A stretch of 64,000 bases of DNA from Haloterrigena sp. KLK7 (GTDB lineage: Archaea > Halobacteriota > Halobacteria > Halobacteriales > Natrialbaceae), in contig NZ_CP149787.1 of NCBI RefSeq assembly GCF_037914945.1, positions 1,054,001 to 1,118,000 on the forward strand. The letters run 5' to 3'. The translations under genes were made by a program, and so were the position numbers. Shown piece after piece: positions 51,986-60,756 of this stretch. The first letter of the stretch is position 1. Every line of letters starts with the position of its first letter. The notes beneath the pieces were generated by a model that worked only from the letters and a program-made list of their open reading frames with translations, had not been told where the DNA came from and did not search any database.

Positions 51986-53014
51986 TTAGCCGTCGAGGTC
52001 CAGATCCAGTCCGTGTTCCGAGATGACCTCCTCGAGGGCGGACTCGGCCTTCTCGCCGCAACTCGAGTCGGGTTCGATCGGCTCGCGGCCGTCGAAGGTC
52101 TCGTGGACGATGGCGACGCTGTCCGCGAGGACGTCCAGCCCGTAGCCGCCCTCGAGGACGAAGGCGAAGGCGGCGTCGGTCTCGTCGGCCAGCGTCCGGA
52201 ATCGGTCGGTCATCAGGGCGTAGGCCTCCGTCGAGAGCCGAATGCGGGAGATCGGATCGTGGCGATGAGCGTCGAATCCGGCGCTGATCAGGAGCAGGTC
52301 GGGATCGTAGTCGGTCAGCGCCTGCGTGATCGGCCCTTCGATCGCCGCGAGGTACTCGCGGTCGTCGGTGCCGGCCGGCATCGGGATGTTCATCGTCGTC
52401 CCCTCGCCCGCGCCCTCGCCGGTCTCGTCGACGGCGCCGGTTCCCGGATAGAGGCCCTGTTCGTGGATCGAGACGAAGAAGACGTCGTCGCGGTCGTAGA
52501 AGATGTCCTGGGTCCCGTTGCCGTGATGGACGTCCCAGTCGACGATCGCGACTCGATCGACGTCGTGCTCCTCGGAATCGAGGGCGTACTGGGCGGCGAC
52601 CGCGACGTTGTTGACGAAGCAAAACCCCATCGCGTCGTCGTAGACGGCGTGGTGGCCCGGCGGCCGACCGATCGAGAACGGCGTCTCCCGACCGGACGCC
52701 CCCTCGAGGGCGGTCTCGGCGGCCCAACACGCGAGGCCGGCGCTCTGGCAGACCGCGTCCCAGGTCTCCTCGACGGCGCTCGTGTCGGGATCCCAGTTGC
52801 CGCCGCCGTCGGCACAGAACTCACGGACGGACTCGAGGTAGTCCCGCTCGTGGACGGCCGCCAGCCGGTCGAGATCGCAGGGATCGGCCTCGACGTACTC
52901 GACGCCGTGTTTCTTCTTCAGTCGTTCCCGAATCGCGCGAAGCCGGTCCGGCGTCTCCGGATGACGCGAACCGGGATCGTGTGCGAGACAGAGCTCGCTG
53001 TAACCAAACTGCAT
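51986..53014 (-). CDS. Histone deacetylase-family hydrolase
   Basis: 342-aa zinc-dependent amidohydrolase of the HDAC/acetoin-utilisation family. RPPGHHAVYD (catalytic His pair) at about 128-137, VDWDVHHGNGTQDIFYD (Asp/His zinc ligands) near 178, ISAGFDAHRHDP (Asp) near 265 and VLEGGYGLDVLA. It begins one base after the histone stop codon (53016), so histone and deacetylase are co-transcribed. In haloarchaea such enzymes are essential or affect growth; the substrate (histone or other acetyl-lysine) is not proven. Confidence 0.92.
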   Translation of the reverse strand: MQFGYSELCLAHDPGSRHPETPDRLRAIRERLKKKHGVEYVEADPCDLDRLAAVHERDYLESVREFCADGGGNWDPDTSAVEETWDAVCQSAGLACWAAETALEGASGRETPFSIGRPPGHHAVYDDAMGFCFVNNVAVAAQYALDSEEHDVDRVAIVDWDVHHGNGTQDIFYDRDDVFFVSIHEQGLYPGTGAVDETGEGAGEGTTMNIPMPAGTDDREYLAAIEGPITQALTDYDPDLLLISAGFDAHRHDPISRIRLSTEAYALMTDRFRTLADETDAAFAFVLEGGYGLDVLADSVAIVHETFDGREPIEPDSSCGEKAESALEEVISEHGLDLDLDG

Positions 53015-53015
53015 C

Positions 53016-53447
53016 TCACTCGAACAACGAGAAGTATGTCTCGATGTCGTCGTCGGTGATCGTCCGGCGGTCGGCGTGGTGTGCGAGGGTCGCGGCCGCC
53101 CGAGCGACGTTGTCCGCGTAGTCCTCGAGAATGTCGGCCAGCGCCACCCGGGCGTCCATCGAGACGCGATATCGGTCGTCGATTTCGAGTCTGGCGATGC
53201 GGTCGACGGGCGCGACCGGGAGCTCGAGGTCGTCCTTGTCGACGACCGTCTCGACGCCGAAGTCCTGAGCCATCAGCGTCTTGCGCCCGTCCCGAGTCGC
53301 GTGCTCGGCGGCGTCGATCGCGAGCTCGCTCCCGTGTTCCTGAATCCGCGTTGCGAGTTCCTTCGACGCGTCGGCACTCACCCGAAGATCGCCCGCGTTC
53401 CGCCGGATAATCGTGTCCACCGGGGCGAACGGGAGTTCGACGTTCAT
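53016..53447 (-). CDS. Archaeal histone, two histone folds in one chain
   Basis: 143-aa protein with tandem histone folds: residues 1-70 (LPFAPVDTIIRRNAGDLRVS, LATRIQEHGSELAIDAAEHA) and 72-143 (LPVAPVDRIARLEIDDRYRV, DADRRTITDDDIETYFSLFE-type end). A single chain forms the pseudodimer, as in haloarchaeal HstA/HpyA. Acidic surface typical of halophiles. First gene of an operon with the deacetylase-family gene. Confidence 0.93.
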   Translation of the reverse strand: MNVELPFAPVDTIIRRNAGDLRVSADASKELATRIQEHGSELAIDAAEHATRDGRKTLMAQDFGVETVVDKDDLELPVAPVDRIARLEIDDRYRVSMDARVALADILEDYADNVARAAATLAHHADRRTITDDDIETYFSLFE

Positions 53448-53513
53448 ACCATGCTAGGCGGAGCAAAGTCCCTTAACGCTTTTCCTAGACGGCCGATGAG
53501 GTTGCTCGCGCCG

Positions 53514-54998
53514 TCAGAACACGTCGTTTGCCTCGAGCCGACCGTCGCGGACGATTCCGCGGACGGTCACCTCCTCGCCGAGACCGACGTCGACGTCGGT
53601 CGCGACGCTCATCGTCGACTCGCCGTCGTCCAGCACGACCGGATCGCCGGCCTGGACGACGACGCCGGTGAACTCGAGTTCCTCGCCGTCGGTCGGCTCG
53701 TCCGTTCCGGCGTCGGCCTCGGTACCGACATCGGTAGCGCTGGCGCCGCCGGCTTCGTCGTTCGAGGCGGAACTCGCTCCGGTTTCGGCCTCGCCTGCCC
53801 CGCCGTCGTCGCCGGCGAACGCCGAGAGGCCGGCGTTCTCGTCGCTCGCGCCGCCCGCATCGCTCTCGCCGGCGGAACCGCCAGAGCCGCCGGAGTCGGA
53901 CTCCAGTACCGTGATCGTCGACTGCCAGCCAGCAGAGGCCTCGAGGTCGTCCTGCCAGCCGTCCTGGATCTCGACGTCGCCCAGCGCGACCTCGTCGCCC
54001 GGTCCGACGTCGAGATCGGCCTTCTCCCCCCACATCGCCACCCGGATGTCGCCGGTCGCGTCCTGGACGCGGATGTTCCGGACCTGTCCCTCGGAGCCGT
54101 CGTCGCGATCGAAGGTCCGTTTCGGGTCCGCAGAGCGGACGACACCTGCGATGTCGACCGTCTGTCCGATCTCGAGGTCGTCGATGGGCGTGCTCTCGGG
54201 GACGTACTCGACGTCCTCGTCGACTTCCTCGACGGCGCCGCGGTTGCCGACGTGGAGCTCGAGGTTGCCGTCGCGTTCCTTCACGTAGCCGTCGATCACC
54301 TCGACGGTCTCGCCGGGCTCGAACTCGGTCGCGAGGTCGGCCTGCTCGTCCCACAGCGTCACGCGGATGCGGCCGGTCTCGTCGCCGAGGACGAGGTTCG
54401 ACACCTTCCCCTCGGAGCCGTCGTCGCGGTCGAACGTCCGGACGCTGTCGGTGTCGAGGACGAGTCCGACGAGGTTGACGTTCGAGAGGCCGAGCGAGAG
54501 CGCCTCGACCGTGTGCGTATCGGAGACCTGGACGTCGACCTCCGTGTCCGGATCCGGTTCGACGTCGTCGACGCTGACCTCGACGCCGGAGAAGCCCTCC
54601 TTGGGGCGGCCCTTGATTCGCAGTACCTGCCCCTCCTCGAGTTCCTCGGTGGCGGCCTCGGCGTGCTCGTCCCAGAAGGCGGCCCGGACGGAGCCGGTCT
54701 CGTCGGCGACCTCGACGTTGACGACGCGGCCGTCCTCGTCCTCGCCGTCGCGTTCGAACGTCCGCACCTCGCCGATCGAGAGCACTTTGGCGACGAACTT
54801 CGCCTCCTCCATGCCGGGTTCGATGTCGGCGATACCGCCGACCTCGCTCTCGCCGATCTCGTGAGCGACGAGCATCGCCGCCGTCTCCTCGTCCGCGAGT
54901 CCGCCCATCTGCTCGACTTTCGCCTCGACGGCCTCGCGAAACTCCTCGAGAGAAACGTCGGCCTCGAGGTCTTCGTACACGCCCTCGATGTCGCTCAT
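53514..54998 (-). CDS. rpa2: Multi-OB single-stranded DNA-binding protein (RPA2-like)
   Basis: 494-aa protein. A helical N-terminus (MSDIEGVYEDLEADVSLEEF) precedes three OB folds at about 60-150, 170-270 and 285-375, each with the conserved VRTFDRDDGSEG-type loop and RVTLWDEQAD-type strand. A 60-residue Ala/Gly/Ser/Asp-rich linker separates a shorter fourth OB-like end (ELEFTGVVVQAGD to ANDVF). The pattern matches the essential Haloferax RPA2. Start at 54998. Confidence 0.88.
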   Translation of the reverse strand: MSDIEGVYEDLEADVSLEEFREAVEAKVEQMGGLADEETAAMLVAHEIGESEVGGIADIEPGMEEAKFVAKVLSIGEVRTFERDGEDEDGRVVNVEVADETGSVRAAFWDEHAEAATEELEEGQVLRIKGRPKEGFSGVEVSVDDVEPDPDTEVDVQVSDTHTVEALSLGLSNVNLVGLVLDTDSVRTFDRDDGSEGKVSNLVLGDETGRIRVTLWDEQADLATEFEPGETVEVIDGYVKERDGNLELHVGNRGAVEEVDEDVEYVPESTPIDDLEIGQTVDIAGVVRSADPKRTFDRDDGSEGQVRNIRVQDATGDIRVAMWGEKADLDVGPGDEVALGDVEIQDGWQDDLEASAGWQSTITVLESDSGGSGGSAGESDAGGASDENAGLSAFAGDDGGAGEAETGASSASNDEAGGASATDVGTEADAGTDEPTDGEELEFTGVVVQAGDPVVLDDGESTMSVATDVDVGLGEEVTVRGIVRDGRLEANDVF

Positions 54999-55342
54999 TC
55001 TATGTTCGTGCATGGGTAGGCCGCGCATAAGCGTTGTTCATTCGGTGTCCCAGTGCGGACCGCCGGACGACGAGTACGGCGGCGATACCGATCTGATCGG
55101 ACGATTTCGGTCGGTCCGGAACGGCGCTCACGGACCGCGCGTCGACGGGACTCGAGCGGTGGCTCATGGCTCCCGCTGGGCGCCCGATCGGATATAAACG
55201 TCAGCGTGGACGGCGGAGTCTCGACGATCGCTGCACGACCTCGAGAGACAGCCGTTTAAGAGCAGGTCGTGCGTGAAATTGTCGTGCGGGAGCCAGTCGC
55301 TTTCGAAAGTGCTTTATTGGTCACCCGGTTACTAAGAGATGA
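54999..55342. other. 344-bp intergenic region before tRNA-Arg
   Basis: No gene seen on either strand. Contains the rpa2 promoter on the left, and cgtgcgtgaaattg and tgctttattgg near 55267-55320, where the AT-richer tttatt could be the tRNA-Arg promoter. Confidence 0.45.
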
Positions 55343-55415
55343 GTCCTGATAGGGTAGTGGACTATCCTCTTGGCTTGCGGAGCCAGGGACCGGAGTTCAA
55401 ATCTCCGTCAGGACG
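55343..55415 (+). tRNA. tRNA-Arg (GCG)
   Basis: Acceptor GTCCTGA/TCAGGAC, anticodon stem TTGGC/GCCAG encloses TTGCGGA (anticodon GCG), T arm CGGAGTTCAAATCTCCG. Discriminator G, no CCA. The last 21 bases are repeated exactly at 55537-55557. Confidence 0.95.
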
Positions 55416-55557
55416 TTTTTACCGACGCAACGACACCGAGCAGCGCGAGGTGTCCGCGTCGGTGAAAACTCATACGCGGAGATTTGAGCAGGGAAGTCGC
55501 AGCGGTCGAACGAAGTGAGGCCGACCGTCTTCCCGTGTTCAAATCTCCGTCAGGACG
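55416..55557 (+). repeat. tRNA-tail palindromic unit after tRNA-Arg
   Basis: In order: a long hairpin (ACCGACGC at 55421-55428 with GCGTCGGT at 55456-55463, plus inner GACACC/GGTGTC), an inverted 11-bp T-arm copy CGGAGATTTGA (55477-55487), a palindromic loop region, and a direct 21-bp copy of the tRNA 3' end (55537-55557). Period 142 bp. Same plan as at Phe, Val and CAT tRNAs, on the opposite strand. Confidence 0.8.
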
Positions 55558-55790
55558 CATATCCAACCGAATACACTACCTCTGAGCGAGGCGAGTTGCG
55601 GTTTCGGATACGACCTCGAGACAATAGCCGGATCAATAGCTGGAACGGCCACTCGAGTCGAACCGACCGTCGGCACTGGAGACTGTTCCGAGAGTCCATG
55701 GCATCGACGGTGACGTCACACTGGAATGTGCCTGCACGGCCGGTACGTGGATCCAGTCCCGAGGTGGCGCTACGCTGCGGTCTCTATACC

Positions 55791-56699
55791 ATGGATCGAA
55801 ATCAGGCGGACGAAATCGACGACGCATCGACGAACGAAACCGAGTCACCGACCGTCAATCGGCGCGCCCTGCTCCGGACGACGGCGGCGACCGCGGTCGG
55901 CGGCGCCGGCATCGCCGGCGCAACTGGATCTGCGTCGGCATCGGGCTTTACCGGCTGTGACGACTGGGTCGACGCGCCCGCGGAGTATCCGGAGATCGAC
56001 CTCACCGACGGGAACCCGACGGCGACGAACGTCGACGACCTCGAGGACGTCGACGAGGTCGTCGTCTTCGTCCACGGCTGGCTGGGTCTCGAGACCAGCA
56101 CCGATCAGGCTCACACCCTCGAGCGAGCGTTCGACGAGACCGACTACGACGGACGCGTCGTCGCGGCGTCATGGCCCTCGGATACCCTCAACTACTGGCA
56201 AGCCGAGGACACGACTGAGACGGCCGGGCAGCGCCTCGCGTCGTGGCTGACGACCGGTCGTATCGACCTCGAGGAGACGACGGTCCGCCTGGTCGGACAC
56301 TCGCTGGGCGGCCGACTCTGTCTCGAGGCGCTGACGGCACTCGGCGACGACGCGACCGTCGACAGCGTCGCACTGGTCGGGACGGCTGCAGACGACGACT
56401 CGGTCTGTACGGACGGCGAATTCGCCTACGGCGTCGAAACCGGCGCCGACGCGGTATTCAACTACCACTCCGAGAACGACGACAGCGTCTGTTACGGCTA
56501 CGACGTTCAGTCGCTCTCGAGCGGGCTAGGCTGCGGTGGCGCCGACTGCAGCGGCGGCTGGCTCACCGACGACAGCGGGACGACGCCGGATAACTACACC
56601 GACGTGGACGTGACCGACGCGGTCGACGATCACTGCGACTACATCGAGCCCGAGGTGGGCTGCGTCCCGCAGATCGTCGACGGTTTCGAGTCGCAGTGA
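55791..56699 (+). CDS. Tat-exported alpha/beta hydrolase
   Basis: 302-aa secreted hydrolase. TVNRRALLRTTAATAVGGAG (about 22-41) is a twin-arginine signal. The catalytic domain has VVVFVHGWLGLETS and nucleophile elbow GHSLGGRL near 165, with Asp/His of the triad downstream. It contains several Cys pairs typical of exported proteins. ATG at 55791 (MDRNQADE) preferred over upstream codons that run into the tRNA tail repeat. Lipase or esterase activity is inferred. Confidence 0.8.
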   Translation: MDRNQADEIDDASTNETESPTVNRRALLRTTAATAVGGAGIAGATGSASASGFTGCDDWVDAPAEYPEIDLTDGNPTATNVDDLEDVDEVVVFVHGWLGLETSTDQAHTLERAFDETDYDGRVVAASWPSDTLNYWQAEDTTETAGQRLASWLTTGRIDLEETTVRLVGHSLGGRLCLEALTALGDDATVDSVALVGTAADDDSVCTDGEFAYGVETGADAVFNYHSENDDSVCYGYDVQSLSSGLGCGGADCSGGWLTDDSGTTPDNYTDVDVTDAVDDHCDYIEPEVGCVPQIVDGFESQ

Positions 56700-56786
56700 G
56701 CCCGAAAGGGTGCCTCTCGCTCGTGACGGGAGACTGGGTAGTACTGCAGTGGTACTTATCGGTTCAGGCAGCGTAGTAGCGCTCGT

Positions 56787-57074
56787 ATGCCAGAAGAAGT
56801 GCTGTTCGAGTCGGAGAGCGACCTGACCAGAGCGGAAATCGCGTCGTACCTCCGAACGGTCGCGGACAACCTCGACGGCGGCGACGATATCACCCTGAAA
56901 GCGGGCGACGAATCCGTGACTCTCGATCCGCCGACCCGTCCCACCTTCGAGGTGAAGGCCGAACGAGAGGGACCGTCGGACGGACCGGGGGAACTGAGCA
57001 TCGAGTTCGAACTCGAGTGGGACGAAAACGCCGCCGGCGAGGACGGCAGCGGCGGATCGTTAGAAATCGAGTGA
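56787..57074 (+). CDS. Amphi-Trp domain protein
   Basis: 95-aa soluble protein. MPEEVLFESESDLTRAEIAS, LRTVADNLDGGDDITLKAGD and the end ELSIEFELEWDEN match the amphi-Trp domain, a small beta-rich family with conserved aromatic residues; role unknown. Acidic tail. Starts 87 bp after the hydrolase. Confidence 0.8.
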   Translation: MPEEVLFESESDLTRAEIASYLRTVADNLDGGDDITLKAGDESVTLDPPTRPTFEVKAEREGPSDGPGELSIEFELEWDENAAGEDGSGGSLEIE

Positions 57075-57117
57075 GCCGGACGCAGCGGTAGCGATCGGCG
57101 TCGTCACTCGAGGGCGT

Positions 57118-57612
57118 GAAAACGGGTGAGAGGAGTAAGCCCCCTTCTGTTCGTTCCGGCATTCGGCTGAGCGTCCGCGCCGTCCGCGGCGAATCGCCGC
57201 GGGGCGTTCGGGCTACCACGGCACGGACTTGCACCGGTGAGGGTTCGCCGTTCCATCGGTCCTCGACCGTCTCCGTGCGGTCGGTCACGACGGGCGTGAC
57301 CTGTGGGTTCGAACCACGTGTCTTCAACCGCACATCCTCTGCGGGTCAACTCCCCTTCCTCTCGGTCGGGTTCGCGCGCATCATCGGTCGGGCCGAGACG
57401 TGTCGTTTCTGTTCCAGAGCCAGCGGTCTCCCGCTCCGGACTTGCGTCCGGTCACCTGCCCGAACAGGTGGGGGGACTTTCCTCGCGTGCGTGGCGCATC
57501 TCGAAGAGATGGGCCACGTTATGAGCGTTGGGCAACCTGGAGGGTTGGCCAACGTTACGTGGCCGCGCCGTCGCCGGCGGGGCCATCGCGGCGGCCGGGC
57601 TCTCTCTCCCAC
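57118..57612 (-). ncRNA. rnpB: RNase P RNA
   Basis: Reverse strand shows the universally conserved GAGGAAAGTCC (57474-57484 region, CR-I) followed by a P5-P8 type series of GC helices, and near the 3' end ACAGAAGGGGGCTTA (57136-57150, CR-V). The 5' region (about 57600-57612) can pair with the 3' end (57118-57140), giving P1. Ends are approximate, by a few to some tens of bases. A TTAT-like promoter element lies about 25 bases before the 5' end. It processes 5' ends of tRNA precursors. Confidence 0.88.
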
Positions 57613-57715
57613 TCGAGGTAGGCGCGTGACCCGAATAAGTCCCCCGGTCGACGTACAAAAAGCGCACCGTAACGAATGGAAGCGTTTTAGGACGACTATT
57701 CCCATGTTCATCTAT

Positions 57716-58318
57716 ATGTCCCAGCGACAGGGCGTCGAACTCTCCTACGAAGACGGTGCACGCGCGGTCGAACTCGCGCGTGAAGCCGTCGAGTCTTTCG
57801 TACAACACGGGCAGCGAGAACAACCGGGCAGTATGCGCGAGGCCTTCTACGAGCGAACCGGCGCGTTCGTCCGCCTCGAGTCGACACGCGGCCGGGGGAG
57901 CCTGCGTGGCTGCGCCGGTGGCTATCGGTCAGGGGAACAGCTCGGCCACGTGATCGTCGACTCGGCGATCGAGGCCGCCAGCGAGGACTCCTGTGGCTCC
58001 GAAGTGACTCCCTCCGAACTGCCGAATCTCACCGTCTCGGTCTGCGCCGTCAAGAACGTCGTCCTGACGGACGATCCCCTGGCGGACCTCGAACTGGGGA
58101 CCCACGGCATCGCCATCGACGGCGCCGGCGAGGGCGGGTGGCTCTACCCGACGGTTCCGGTCGAGAACAAGTGGAGCGCTCGGGAGTACCTCGATCGAAC
58201 CTGTCGAAAGGCGGGGCTGCCGCCGACGGCCTGGCAGGACGACGACGTCGTCGTCACGCTGTTCGAAGGGCAGGTCTTCCGCGAGCGCGAGGCCGACGGG
58301 AGCATCGAAGAGCTCTAG
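57716..58318 (+). CDS. AMMECR1-domain protein
   Basis: 200-aa conserved protein of the TIGR00296/AMMECR1 family. RGSLRGCAGGYRSGEQLGHV (the LRGCxG motif) near residue 62 and PELPNLTVSVCAVKNVVL-type strand and GWLYPTVPVENKWSAREYL follow. Found in all domains; possible role in nucleotide or radical-SAM chemistry is unproven. ATG at 57716 (MSQRQGVE) preferred; 57704 is an in-frame alternative. Divergent from rnpB. Confidence 0.87.
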   Translation: MSQRQGVELSYEDGARAVELAREAVESFVQHGQREQPGSMREAFYERTGAFVRLESTRGRGSLRGCAGGYRSGEQLGHVIVDSAIEAASEDSCGSEVTPSELPNLTVSVCAVKNVVLTDDPLADLELGTHGIAIDGAGEGGWLYPTVPVENKWSAREYLDRTCRKAGLPPTAWQDDDVVVTLFEGQVFREREADGSIEEL

Positions 58319-58496
58319 GCCCGACACAGGGGGAGTCGAACGCGGACAGGGAAAGCGATACGCTCGCGATTAGCACGCGATTTTCGAGCGATCCGTTCTC
58401 GAGTGGCGACTCCGCCGACCGGACGTTCGTCCCGCTCGGAACACTTCCTTCCGGTGACATTATGTGCGAGGCGTGGTTATTTCGAGAGACGAAACA

Positions 58497-59558
58497 GTGA
58501 GCGAAGGAACTCCCAGGTTGTCGCTCGGTCTGCGAATGATCGCGACGACGCTCGTCCTCGCAGCGCTGACGGTCGCCTTTCTCGGCGCTATCTGGCGAAT
58601 CGTCTCCGCCATCGCGGCGATCTTCGCGCTCCCGTCGATCGTTGCGGGAGCGATCGCCCTCGGACTGCTCGCGATCTTCGTCGCCACCCGGCTCTCCCAG
58701 GTCAGTACCGTCGCGGCCCACGCCGACGCGAGACCGGTCTCGTCGGACGCGTATCCGGCGCTGGACGCGGCCGTGACCAGAGCCGCGGCGCAACTCGACG
58801 TTCCGGCCCCGACGATCGCCGTCTCCGATCGGTCGGCGCCCGAGGCGCTCGTCGTCGGCTTCCGCCCCGAAAGCGTTCACCTCGTCCTCTCGCGGGGGAC
58901 CATCGACGCGCTCGAGGACGCGGAACTCGAGGCGGTCGTCGCCCACGAACTGGCCCACGTCGCGAACCGCGACGCGATGGTGATGACCGCCGCCTCGACG
59001 CCGGTCGTCCTCGCGTCGGCGCTCAGATCGAAGGCGGCCCGACTGGCCTTCGCCCGTCCCGACGAGACCGAGTCGCCGGCCGCGTTCCTGCGGCGATCGC
59101 CGGGGAAGTTCGTCGGCTACACGCTCATGGGGATCGCGGCAGCGCCGCAGCGGATTCTCTGGCTCCTGTTCGGCGGGCTGTCGCTCGTCACGCTCGCGCT
59201 CGCGAAACCCGCCGTCGCCGTCCTCTCGCGGGGCCGAGAGCTGGCCGCGGATCGCACCGCCGCGGCGGCGACCGGCTCGCCGGCGGCGCTGGCCAGCGCG
59301 TTACGCACTCTCGAGGACGGAATCGCCGAGACGCCCGCCGAGGACCTCCGGGCGGCCTCGAGCGTCTCGTCGCTGTCGATCCTGCCGCTGGACCGTCCGG
59401 GAGATGACGCGACGGCAGCGGAAACCGCCGGATCCGCGTCGAGCGGCGGCCTGATCCGTGGCGGCCGACTCGAGCGGTGGCTCTTCGCGACGCATCCGTC
59501 GACCGAGCGCCGCCTCGAGATCCTCGCCGACCTCGAGGCGACGGAGGCGGCGGCCTGA
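58497..59558 (+). CDS. M48 (HtpX-like) membrane metalloprotease
   Basis: 353-aa membrane protease. Two N-terminal TM helices (LRMIATTLVLAALTVAFLGA and IFALPSIVAGAIALGLLAIF), zinc motif HELAH at about residue 146 followed by NRDAM, and the third ligand Glu in RELAADRTA near 246. HtpX-like proteases degrade misfolded membrane proteins. I prefer the GTG at 58497 (MSEGTPRLS); a GTG at 58464 is also in frame. Confidence 0.85.
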   Translation: MSEGTPRLSLGLRMIATTLVLAALTVAFLGAIWRIVSAIAAIFALPSIVAGAIALGLLAIFVATRLSQVSTVAAHADARPVSSDAYPALDAAVTRAAAQLDVPAPTIAVSDRSAPEALVVGFRPESVHLVLSRGTIDALEDAELEAVVAHELAHVANRDAMVMTAASTPVVLASALRSKAARLAFARPDETESPAAFLRRSPGKFVGYTLMGIAAAPQRILWLLFGGLSLVTLALAKPAVAVLSRGRELAADRTAAAATGSPAALASALRTLEDGIAETPAEDLRAASSVSSLSILPLDRPGDDATAAETAGSASSGGLIRGGRLERWLFATHPSTERRLEILADLEATEAAA

Positions 59559-59568
59559 CCGTCGGCGG

Positions 59569-60726
59569 CTACTCGCTCGAGGCGAAACCGACCGCGTCGG
59601 CGTCGGCCAGACAGCGTTCGCTGGCCGCCTCGAGGTCGAACTCCCGGACGATCTCGCCGTCCCGGACCAGCGGCTCGAGCAGCGCCTCGCCGTCGTCCGG
59701 CCCCTCGCGGTCGGCCAGCGCGACGTGGTGGCCGCCGTCGGGCGTTCGGTACACCTCCTTCACGCCGGAGAGCTTGCCCCGTTTGGAGATCGGCTCGCCC
59801 GCTATTTCGACGATATCGAGGCTGAAGTCGACCGAGTCGGCGCCGGTGATGTGGCTGCCGACGCCGAAGCCGTCGGCGACGTCGCGGAGAGGGCGGATGC
59901 TCTCGGGGGTGAGCCCGCCGCTACAGAAGATGTCGACGTCCTCGCGGCTCCGCGCGTCGAGTTCCCAGCGGACCTCGCGGATGATGTGTCGGAAGTCGCC
60001 GCGTCGGGAGCTCGTCGTGTCGATGCGGACGCCGTCTAAGTCCTCGCCCAGCGTCTCGGCGGCCAGCAGGCTCTCGCTCTTCTCGTCCCAGAAGGTGTCG
60101 ACCAGCGCGATCCGGGGGACGTCCTCGCCGACGGCCTCGTCGAAGGCCGTCCAGGCCTCGTCCTGGTTGCCCTCGCCGAAGCAGAACATCAGCGCGTGGG
60201 GCATCGTCCCGCCCGGTTCGCGATCGAGGATCTCCCCCGCGGCGACGTGGGAGAAGCCGTCCAGTCCCGCGAGCAGGGCGGCGCGTTCGACCGTCGCCGT
60301 GATCGACGGGTGGACGTGGCGGGCGCCGAATGAGAGCACCAGCGAGTCCGGCGCCGCCAGCCGCGCCTCGAGGGCGGCCGTCGCGAAGCCGCTCGGCTGC
60401 GAGAGGAATCCCAGGAGAGAGGTCTCGAGTTCGGCGAACTCGAGGTAGGGGCCTTCGATGCGCAGGACGGGCCCGCCGTCGAACAGCTGGCCGTCTGGCA
60501 GGGCGTCGACGTCGACGTTCCGGCCCTCGAACAGCGTGGCGACGTCTGCCACACCGGTGAAGACGTCGAAGGAGCCGGTGGGGAACTGGTCGGCGGTCAC
60601 CTCGGCCACGACGTGGGGATTCTTCCCCGCGTGCTCGAGCGTGGCGCGGGTGCGCTCGAAGTAGGCGTCGGTCGCGCGCCCCTCGAGAACGGCCTCAGCT
60701 GGGACGGTACCGAACGGATTTGACAT
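59569..60726 (-). CDS. pncB: Nicotinate phosphoribosyltransferase
   Basis: 385-aa enzyme of NAD salvage: nicotinate + PRPP to nicotinate mononucleotide. TDAYFERTRATLEHAGKNPH, FGARHVHPSITATVERAALL and DTFWDEKSESLLAAETLG near residue 200 fit the archaeal NAPRTase fold, with the phosphate loop in FCSGGLTPESIRPL. Pairs functionally with nadE at the left end. Starts at 60726 (MSNPFGTVP). Confidence 0.92.
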   Translation of the reverse strand: MSNPFGTVPAEAVLEGRATDAYFERTRATLEHAGKNPHVVAEVTADQFPTGSFDVFTGVADVATLFEGRNVDVDALPDGQLFDGGPVLRIEGPYLEFAELETSLLGFLSQPSGFATAALEARLAAPDSLVLSFGARHVHPSITATVERAALLAGLDGFSHVAAGEILDREPGGTMPHALMFCFGEGNQDEAWTAFDEAVGEDVPRIALVDTFWDEKSESLLAAETLGEDLDGVRIDTTSSRRGDFRHIIREVRWELDARSREDVDIFCSGGLTPESIRPLRDVADGFGVGSHITGADSVDFSLDIVEIAGEPISKRGKLSGVKEVYRTPDGGHHVALADREGPDDGEALLEPLVRDGEIVREFDLEAASERCLADADAVGFASSE

Positions 60727-60756
60727 ATCGGTGGGTTCCCCGGGGAAGTAAAAAAG

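Noticed and set aside
57116-57715. Long N-terminal extension of the AMMECR1 frame
   Set aside because: It overlaps the RNase P RNA on the other strand; the family start fits MSQRQG at 57716.
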